NCBI GenBank assembly: GCA_905221605.1
Contig: CAJNDS010002435.1
Coordinates: forward strand, 256,501-320,500
Length of the DNA: 64,000 bases
Direction: 5' to 3'
From: Symbiodinium natans
Lineage: Eukaryota > Sar > Dinophyceae > Suessiales > Symbiodiniaceae
The notes under the pieces are model-generated. The model was not told the origin of the DNA. It was given only the letters and a program-made list of their open reading frames with translations, and did no database searches. Positions 55,927 through 64,000 of the stretch are shown piece after piece. A program made the position numbers and the translations under genes. Position 1 is the first letter of the stretch, and each line of letters begins with the position of its first letter.

Positions 55927-56817
55927 ACTATATTATTATGCTATTAAAAGTATTCTAGTATTATACTATTATACCATTAGACTAGGGGCATCTGGGCTCC
56001 TCTTCTGCATGTGGGGGGCATCTGGGCACAGGAGTCTTCGTCTGCCCTAAGCCCTCAACCCGGCCGCACAAAAGCCGTGAGGGTTTAGGGTTTAGGGTTT
56101 AGGGTTGAGGGTTGAGGGTTGAGGGTTCAGGGTTCAGGGGGTTCGAAGCTCCTTGTAATCGCGGCGCCGGCACCGGCGGCACGAACACGTCATCCTGCCA
56201 CAGGTGGTAAGCGCGGTTTAGAGTTCTCTGGTGCAAAGGTGCGAAAAAATTCCTGGGGGAGCTGAAGAGGCTGCGTCCGCAGGCTACTAGAATCCCTAGT
56301 CAGCTTGAACCCCCAAAGCCCTAGGTGACAGAAATCCCAGAACTGACGTGTCAAGGAGACAAAGCGCTTATGTTGGCAGTTTCCGTGTTCAATCATTGTT
56401 TCCCCACCGGCATCCGCCCTAAATGCAAAAAGCCTTTCTCCCCCGCATCACAATTTCAGCACGATATGCAGGCTGTGGCACGGGAAGCAACGTTGATAGA
56501 ATACAAGGCATATCTACTTAGAATAAGTATTCTTGCTGTTTTGGATTTAAGATGACTTCAGTATCACGAGCTGAGAAACCCACAATGATGCCATCATTGT
56601 CATTACTTAGGCCCCCATATCGTGTGTAGCACACACGAATCCGAAACTTAACGCGCGCTAAACCCTAAATACCGTGGGAACGTTTTGGAGCTGATCTTTT
56701 GCTTACGAGCGCAGCATGAGACCTCGACGAAGCTGGGAAGATCTTGGGTCCGATCTCGAAGCCAGTCTCCTGAGCACAGCCAGTCTGACAATCTGCGGCC
56801 ACACTCTCAACAGCCCC

Positions 56818-56942
56818 TACTTGGAAGGTTCATGGGTGCTTATAGCCCCAATGTTAAACTGCACTTAGAAGGCCTCTAAGTCGTCTAAGTAGGCTATAAG
56901 TAGACTTATGAGTGGGGTTAGACGTACCCAACCTCCAAGCAG
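56818..56942. mobile_element. TIR element family C, copy 7
   Basis: TACTTGGAAGGTTCATGGGT on the left and TACCCAACCTCCAAGCA on the right, with inner arms CTTATAGCCCCAATGTTAAA and TTATGAGTGGGGTTAG. Complete and without telomeric insert. Confidence 0.65.
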
Positions 56943-57111
56943 CCTCCTGTGATGGCTGGAACCCTGGGGCGAGGTATCACCCTAAACCCTAAAAAACCCT
57001 AAACCCTAAACCCCACAAGCCTGTTGCAACAAGGCCCCGAGGGTTCTTGCACTGAGCCTGCGGGCAAGCCCTGCAACTCTATACCATCCGCATCCTGAGC
57101 CTGCCTTGTCG

Positions 57112-57202
57112 TTTAGGGTTTAGGGTTTAGGGTTCAGGGTTCAGGGTTCGGGGTTCAGGGTTCAGGGTTCAGGGTTTAGGGTTTAGGGTTTAGGGTGTAG
57201 GG
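57112..57202 (+). repeat. telomeric tract with TTCAGGG
   Basis: TTTAGGG ends with a TTCAGGG/TTCGGGG centre. Confidence 0.9.
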
Positions 57203-57649
57203 TCCGGGCCGGCGTGTCCCTCGGTACAGGAGACCTTTGGCAGGAACGCCTGTCAGCCCAGACTTGGCGCCATCTAAACCCCTAGCCCTAGTGCTGAGGA
57301 GACCCCGCCCGACGCCCGACACCATCCTGCACCCTAAACCCTAAACCCTAAACCCTAAAACCCTAAACCCTACACCCTAACAGCAAACGCATCGTGCGGT
57401 AGGTTTATGAGCCCAAAACCCTGCATGTCCACCTCGACCCCAAGTAGCCTTCAACCTTCCGACCTCTCTCTCCGCCCAGCTACCAACCACAGGCAGTTTC
57501 AGCAGCTCGCTTGAATCCAGGAGAGTCCCGGCGAAGAACCTGGGCTGAAGCATCACTGCCTTCACGAGGGACCAGGGGTTAGGCCCCACGTCACCTTGCC
57601 AAGGTTTATGAAGCGCTGACTAGGGCCTAAGGGACCTCAGGGGTAATGT

Positions 57650-57718
57650 AGGGGGCTGCTTAGGTATATAGGGATTACATAAGGAGGGTCCAGTCCCTCC
57701 TTGTATCCCTCAACCCCC
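57650..57718. mobile_element. family K element, copy 1
   Basis: AGGGGGCTGCTTAGGTATAT, AAGGAGGGTCCAGTCCCTCC and TTGTATCCCTCAACCCC match the inverse of 59934-60071. Confidence 0.5.
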
Positions 57719-58584
57719 AAAAATGGAAATAAACAATCTTCCACGGCCTGCCTAGTACTAACCGCCCGGTCACAACTTGCGACGCATCCCGAAGGAACCT
57801 TCAGGATAAGTGCCCTTTGAGTCATCAGCCTATAAATCCCTATCGATCCTCGAAGCCCTGTAACAAACCCTGCCCCGAAAAACCCAAAACTCAAAACCCT
57901 AAACCCTCTCGCCCTTTACCAAAGGGTACCAAGGGACTCATCGCTGCCAATGCCACTGAAAGGTATGATCGTCGCATTCCTCGGGTGCTGAGGGCTTGAC
58001 GGTGTTAGGGTTCGGGGTTTAGGGTTCAGGGTTTAGGGTTTCGACTCTCACACTGGCAGGGTTTAGGGTTTAGGGTTTATGGTTTAGGGCTGAGGGTGCT
58101 TTCCATCCCTCAGTCGCAAACCCCAAACTGTACCTGCGACTTGCTTCATGCTAGGACTGATGAACCATGGCTTCACACTCTGGGTTAAGTATAAGAGCTG
58201 TATGAAGATATACTTTATAGGTTTATATGTATGGGTGTAGATATGTATACGTAGACATATCGGTCTTCCTCATAGAACCCCTAACCACCCTTTGAATTCC
58301 TGAGACGGCCTTTCAACTTCTAAGGCCTTTTCTATGCAGGAGGTCCCTGCGAATAAACAAGCACCATCACAAAACCGTAAACGCCAAACCCCAAACCATC
58401 TTAAACCGCTTGAGTACCCCCTACACCCTAAACCCTAAACCCTTAACCCTAGACATCTCAGGGCAGGCAGCACTTTCGCAGCGATACGGATGAACTCCGG
58501 CTGGGGTGGCCAAAAGAGCTGGTACTCTTCACCCTTTCCTTGGGCTGCGGGGCTGTGACTGTGGGGGTTTAGGGTCCCATTTTT

Positions 58585-58722
58585 AGGTAGTATGAACCCT
58601 AAACCCTCTACAACAATTCCGATTAAGGTAGTAATATGAACCCAAGCCCTAAACCATCATTCTCATTCAGGCAAATGAACCCTATAAACCCTTTCAAGGT
58701 TCATGCGGACCACCCTCCCGGA
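58585..58722. mobile_element. family E element, copy 2
   Basis: ATTCCGATTAAGGTAGTAAT and AGGTTCATGCGGACC resemble the copies at 25745 and 42005. Interrupted by short CCCTAAACC motifs. Confidence 0.35.
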
Positions 58723-59933
58723 CGCCGACCCCTAAGATGGCTGCTCGCTAGCCCTAAACCCTAAACCCTAAACCCTAAACCATCAGAGGTCCGAAAGCCC
58801 TGATTCCGAAACCCTGTCAACTTCAAAGACTTGAAAACATTACTGAGTTTCTAAACCCTGCACCCTTTTGTCCAACCAGGCCTTTTCTAGATCGCCGGGC
58901 ACTTCTGCTGAGCTCCAAACCCCCGAACCTAGACCCTAGAAGCGCTCAACCCTAAACACCCTAAACCCTTTTTTTAGAACCCGGTCTGAAAGCCATGCCA
59001 CTCAACCCTGAACCCTACAGTCTACCCTGTAATGAACCCCTATAGATAAAACCCTCTAAGCCCTTTTCTCCGCGGATCTTTTGAAGACCTCCCGAGCTCC
59101 GCCAGGGAAAAGCAGCGCCGCGCCAGCACCTGCGTCAGAATGGGAGGGTTGCGAGTCTTAACTCTTCGTATACTGATTCCTGGTCGGGTTTAGGGTTTAG
59201 GGTTCAGGGCTACTGAGCAAAAAGGGGGATGTGGAGGAGATGGCCGACAGCGCAACATCCGAGCTGGGACCCTGGCTTGTCCGGTTGGGCCGCAGGGCCC
59301 GAAGCAGGTTCCGGGCACTTGTGGGCATGACCTCAGGGTGGGCAGGCGGTTTGGGGTTTGGGGTTAGCGGGATGCCTCAGCGTGGGTTCTACGGTTTCCG
59401 ATATGTCTTTGTGCATAGAACCCTACAACCCTAAACCCTAAAAATCCTAAGCCTTCTGGGGGTTATAGAGGGGTTGAGGGTGCCTGCTCAAGCCCTCTAG
59501 GTTCGCCCATGGCCCGGCTTGTTCAGGTTCCCTGTACTTGGGCTGAAGGTAGGGTTGAGGGTTTCGGGTTTAGGAGAAGGGACATGGAATCCCAGGATGG
59601 CCTCCACGTGCCTGCCTGTTGAACGTTCGGCATTGACAGTGCGCATCTGCAGGAACAGCTGGTTCTCCAGCGCGTAAACGGTCTACCCAGGCACCCAGGA
59701 CCTATGTCCAGAACCTCCAGCTTGTGATGCCTGAAGTAAACCCTTTTTTCCAAACCCCTGACTGCAAAAACCCTTTTGACCCCGCGCGCTCTCCAAAACC
59801 CTAAACCCTAAACCCCACACCCTAAACCGTAACGCGCCTTGAACTTCTCGAAGAGCTGTCGGGAGCCAGGGAAGGGATACGGCAGCGGAGCAAGAGGGGA
59901 CACTTCCTTTGTTCACATCCAAGTGGGATTCTT

Positions 59934-60071
59934 CAAGGGGGTATAAAGGAGGGACCCCTAGAAGGGACCCTCAATCTTACATAACCCATATGTATATACA
60001 CGTACATATAAACTCTATATATATGTATATACAGAGACCATATATAGCCCTTATATACCTAAGTAGCCCCT
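59934..60071. mobile_element. family K element, copy 2 (expanded)
   Basis: Starts CAAGGGGGTATAAAGGAGGG and ends TTATATACCTAAGTAGCCCC. The centre is TATA/GTATAT microsatellite absent from copy 1. Confidence 0.5.
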
Positions 60072-61202
60072 AAATCATCCCTAAAGACCTCCTAAGGTTT
60101 TAGTCCCTTGAATTCTGGGCTTGGGGGTTTCGGGCTTAGGGTCCATGAGGACTCGGGGTTTAGGGTTTAGGGTCCCGCCTCCTATAGAGGGTGGGTTTGG
60201 GTTCGTGCGTAGGGTCGAAGAGGATGCTAGGTTTGGGGTGGAGCGTCGCTGAAACGGAAATAACGCATGCTGCATTTCGAAGGCGCTCCACCCAAAGCGC
60301 CCTCTACCCTGTAGCCCTAAACCCCTGCGGGAGCAGAAACAGTGGTGACGCTGTGCCCTAAACCTTGCTATCAAAAATCCAGGATCCAGGCCTGCGTAGC
60401 TAGAATAGGGGCGTGTGCATGCAAGTGTATAGGCTAGACTATGAGGAGAAGATTGGCACCTACATGTACACCCCTGATTTACATGCCCTCTTGAAGATGT
60501 GCGGCATCTTTCTTGCTCCATGCTCCCACGTATTTGGGGCTACCACATATTGCTTCCGGGCTGTTGCAGTAGCCCGGCTTCACAGCTGGGCCTACCACAT
60601 TAACCCGGGATCATAAACCCCAAATTTCCATCCCCACTAGGAATATTGACCTTAACCCTCAAAGCCTCTTAAGGCATATGGACCACAAACCCTAAACTCT
60701 CAACCCTGAACTCATTTAGTCCCTTAGGGCCCCGGTGTAAGCAGCCAAGAGGCGTCTAGCAATGGCGGATACACCATGGCGGTGATCAGCCTTTGGCACG
60801 CCACATAGCTCTTGGCAGGGAGTTTAGGGTTTTAGGCCGAAGTTCCTTGGCTCTGGCGGCAAATATGAAGGAACGCACCCCGAAAGATCACGACTTGCGA
60901 GGATCGGTGAGGGGAGAAACGGGGTTTCGTGGCCCGGGCTTCGGAGAAGCTCGGCTTCCTTGTGCGCACGATCATGTTTTCTGTGGGCTTCGCAGCCGGG
61001 CTGAGTTCGGAGTTCTCTAGCCCTGCACCCTGACACCTCTGATGTAAAGCTACAGCTTGAAACATAGCACAATAATACCCATCTTAAAAAACACACAACA
61101 AGTAAAGCTTCCACCTGACAGCACCAGTCGAGCTGCCGCCGCTGCTCCCGAAGGAACTCTTCGATAACGAAGATTCCATCCAGGCTGAACCTGTGCTGTG
61201 AA

Positions 61203-61266
61203 CCCTAAGCCCCAAACCCCAAACCCCAAACCCCAAACCCCAAACCCTAAACCCTAAACCCTAAAC
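61203..61266 (-). repeat. telomeric tract, CCCCAAA block then CCCTAAA
   Basis: Five CCCCAAA in a row, then three CCCTAAA. It runs straight into the left end of a family A element. Confidence 0.9.
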
Positions 61267-61368
61267 TACTATTTGCTGAGGCCCCCAAAAAAACATATAT
61301 TCTTCCCGAACAGGGCAATCTGCGGATTCATTTCTTTTACTCTTGGGGAGGGGTTCTTAAGTAAACAA
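61266..61368. mobile_element. TIR element family A, copy 4
   Basis: CTACTATTTGCTGAGGCCCC on the left and GGGGTTCTTAAGTAAACAAC on the right. The core ATTCTTCCCGAACAGGGCAA corresponds to the family core. Confidence 0.6.
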
Positions 61369-61478
61369 CCCCAAAACCTCGTTTCATCCAGCGCAGATCT
61401 TGACCTGACCCCTGTGGAAACATGGGCGCAGCTCTCAAAACATGGTGGCTGTCCCTGCCATCACACGCTAGGGTCTGG

Positions 61479-61590
61479 TTTAGGGTTTAGGGTTTAGGGT
61501 TTAGGGTTTAGGGTTTAGGGTTTAGGGTTTAGGGTTTAGGGTTTAGGGTTTAGGGTTTAGGGTTTAGGGTTTAGGGTTTAGGGTTTAGGG
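61479..61590 (+). repeat. telomeric tract TTTAGGG, 112 bp, perfect
   Basis: Sixteen heptamers without substitution. A second tract at 61675-61770 carries TTTATAGGG nonamers. Confidence 0.97.
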
Positions 61591-62532
61591 ACCGCAAAAA
61601 AGGGGCATTGTAAGTTCGAGGGCCATGCGTGCTCTCAGCGTGCTTCCTTCGGTCTGTTTATGAGGGGGGGTGCTAGGGTTTAGGGTTTAGGGTTTAGGGT
61701 TTTTAGGGTTTATAGGGTTTATAGGGTTTATAGGGTTTAGGGTTTGGGGTTTACGGCTTAGGGCTCAAGGATTTGAATTGGTTGGGATCTTAGTGACAGG
61801 TGTCGTCTTCCACTTTTCGAAGACAATCCCAAGGAGTGTGTTGCGGGTTGACCGGAAGCATCAGCCTCTTCCGAGGAGCCTTGACAAAAAACCCAGGATT
61901 TGTGCGTCTTTTGCAGAATCGCCGGCCTGTCTAAGTGCATTGCAAGGGTTTAGGGTTTAGGATTTGGGGTTTAGGGTTCAGGGCAATTTGCAGGTCTCCG
62001 CCATGTCTATCCACAGCCCAGGGACACGATCCGACCGTCCAGGACACGGCTGCTTAGCATCTCAATAAGTTGCTCATCATAAGGAACACAATGGTAGTTC
62101 TCCAAAATCATGTCCCTTTGGCCTTTGGGGGTGCTTATGATTCGTGCCATTAGAATTAGAAGTACTATTTTCTTGTGCTAGTATTATTGATATTATGATT
62201 ACGATTACGATGGCTATTCTGGTGCTATACTATTTAGGGGTCTAGGGCTTCTATGGCTCTTGAACCCTGCTTCTATAGGTCTCTTCCCAATCCCTAAGCC
62301 CTAAACCCCAAACCCTAAACCCTTAAACCCCTAAACCCTAAACCCCTAACCCCTAAACCCTAAACCCTGAACCCTCTGGAACCACGAGTTCTTAGAACCG
62401 AGCCACAGCTGGTGGTTTCCGACAAAGAGGACCGGGGCCCCTTGCGCAGGAGGCGGCGCCAGCCGTGGGAGCCCTGTCAGAAGGCAGAAGCTCTTAGGGC
62501 AAAAAAATGGGCCCTGAACTGGGGAACCCTTA

Positions 62533-62610
62533 TGTACCCCTAAACCCTAAACCCTAAACCCTAAACCCTAAACCCTGTACCCCTAAACCCTAAACCCTAA
62601 ACCCTAAGCC
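62533..62610 (-). repeat. telomeric tract with internal 8-bp duplication
   Basis: TGTACCCC at 62533-62540 and 62576-62583 brackets five CCCTAAA units; further units follow. Confidence 0.7.
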
Positions 62611-63127
62611 CGAAAATGCCCGTTATATATAGACGCCAAGAGGTGAACTGAACGTAGCTCCTCAGCGAGTTTCTTTTGGAAAGCTCTCATTGCTGGTGGG
62701 TTTATGTTTTGGGGCTAAGGGGTTTAGGGTTTAGGATTCAGGGTGAGGTTAAGGGTTAAGTAGGGTTAAGGGTTAAGGGTTTCAGGCCTGAGTTGTGGGC
62801 AACAGCTCTAGCAGTAATACGGTATGGCTCGATAGCCTGCCCCGGTACCTGTTGGGTGGATCTCCATTCTACTATACCCTGGATTCCCAAATCCCGCAAA
62901 AAACACACCGGTCCGCGTCCTACGTCTCTTTGCTCGCCTCCACACCTAAGCAGCCCTCCCCCTGCCAACGCCATTGAATGGGAGAAAATACTAAGGGCAA
63001 GGCCATCTACAGTGAGAGACAAGATCCGTGTCGCCTCGCGCAATGCGACCCCCAGGCAGCACGGACAGGAACACTGGCGACACCCACGTCTTCGCCTGCC
63101 AGAGCTGGCAAAGGGCAAAACAGATGA

Positions 63128-63202
63128 TTGAGGGTTTAGGGTTTAGGGTTTAGGGTTTATGGTTTAGGGTTTATGGTTTAGGGTTTAGGGTTTAGGGTTC
63201 AG
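63128..63202 (+). repeat. telomeric tract TTTAGGG/TTTATGG
   Basis: About ten units, two of them TTTATGG. Confidence 0.9.
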
Positions 63203-63887
63203 GGATCTCTTACTGCAAGCCAGAGCCCCCATAAACCAGCAGAGCCCGTGCCAAGGGCTTGCAAAATATGCATATATGATCATATATGGAACCCTGCAGA
63301 AGTCTGTATGGAAGTGGCAGAACATAGCAGGGGCTTACCAAAAAAAAATTGGTCCCACATGGGCGAGCGCCTCAAGACTTGGACATCATCAAAGATCCAT
63401 TTCAGCACCTGCAATCAAGCCCCCAACGCTGTAGGGTCATGCCCTATGTGCTCCACCCAAAATGAGAGTGCATGGAACCGTATCCACCCTGCATCCACGG
63501 AGGGGTTCCAAACCCTAAAAACGCGAAAAACCCGAAAAACGCAAAACAACGCCTGAAAAACCCTAGACCTCAAAAACCCTAAACCCGAAAACCCTAAAAA
63601 CTAAGAACCCTAAACCCTACAAGTCCTAGGCCCTGTAGATGGGATGTCGCTGCTTAGAGCAGACGGTGGCCTAACTGGGGTCTCAGCCATGCGCTCTGTG
63701 GGAGTTTCCGGCATCAGGCGAGGAAGCACTCATCCGACCCCTACCACATGCTCCGCCAGCTTCATGCCAGTACATGAGGTCGGTATCCCCAAACCCTAAA
63801 CCCCCCAAAACCCCAAACCCCAAATCCTGCACCCTAAAGCCCTGAACCCTAAAAACCCCAAAAATCCCTGCAGCAAGGAAGCCGCAC

Positions 63888-63991
63888 CTAAACCCTAAAC
63901 CCTAAACCCCTAAACCCCTAAACCCCTAAACCCCTAAACCCCTAAACCCCTAAACCCCTAAGCCCCTAAGCCCCTAAACCCCTAAACCCTA
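63888..63991 (-). repeat. octamer telomeric tract CCCCTAAA
   Basis: About twelve CCCCTAAA or CCCCTAAG octamers, reaching almost to the window end. Confidence 0.9.
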
Positions 63992-64000
63992 AGCACCTGC

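Larger units (their letters stand above)
54779..64000. other. gene-poor mosaic, right part
   Basis: No gene could be supported. Further 5' exons of the OPR-like gene may lie just above 54779. The rest is telomeric tracts, elements of families A, C, E and K, and unique islands (55.0-55.6, 56.2-56.7, 60.4-61.2 and 62.8-63.1 kb) whose open frames show no domain. Confidence 0.5.

Noticed and set aside
1-64000. CRISPR array
   Set aside because: The regularly spaced repeats here are telomeric or minisatellite with no unique equal-length spacers, and the context is eukaryotic.
1-64000. Dinoflagellate spliced-leader gene or relict leader at gene starts
   Set aside because: I looked for the conserved leader end TTTTGGCTCAAG and its complement and found no convincing match; upstream of the RING-H2 start there is none either.

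Overview
This looks like nuclear DNA of a dinoflagellate-like alga. Three things point that way. Plant-type telomere heptamers (TTTAGGG/CCCTAAA) are scattered everywhere in both orientations. The largest gene encodes W-centred tandem helical repeats of the OPR/RAP-protein kind. Several short introns appear to be mobile 'introner' elements, at least one of them sitting between exact target-site duplications. The taxon is inferred, not proven: no spliced-leader gene, rRNA, tRNA or marker gene is visible.

Most of the window is non-coding. Degenerate or pure telomeric tracts (about 20 to 200 bp) recur every few hundred bases from end to end. Between them lie unique islands, microsatellites, minisatellites and many short (about 70-300 bp) elements with terminal inverted repeats. 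By eye I sort these elements into about eleven families, lettered A to K here. Only three loci are credible genes, all on the minus strand: a two-TM RING-H2 protein (7318-7908), a two-exon protein of unknown function whose single 112-bp intron is a textbook introner (18074-18788), and a multi-exon octotricopeptide-like (OPR-like) repeat protein (about 51.6-54.8 kb) with at least eight repeats split by introns, several of which belong to the same families as the intergenic elements.

The most interesting signal is how telomeric tracts and flanking DNA are arranged. At least a dozen tracts are bracketed by direct duplications of 7 to about 35 bp of non-telomeric sequence, for example 50152-50162/50364-50374 (11 bp, perfect), 37367-37378/37484-37495 (12 bp, perfect) and 49016-49030/49072-49086 (15 bp, perfect). 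Four tracts interrupt recognisable inverted-repeat elements. An 89-bp block of variant heptamers is duplicated in tandem with one difference. Together this suggests that telomeric blocks were inserted into existing DNA with target duplication, as in staggered-break repair or transposition, and then spread and diverged locally, rather than marking old chromosome ends or fusions. The genes have no obvious functional link to one another.
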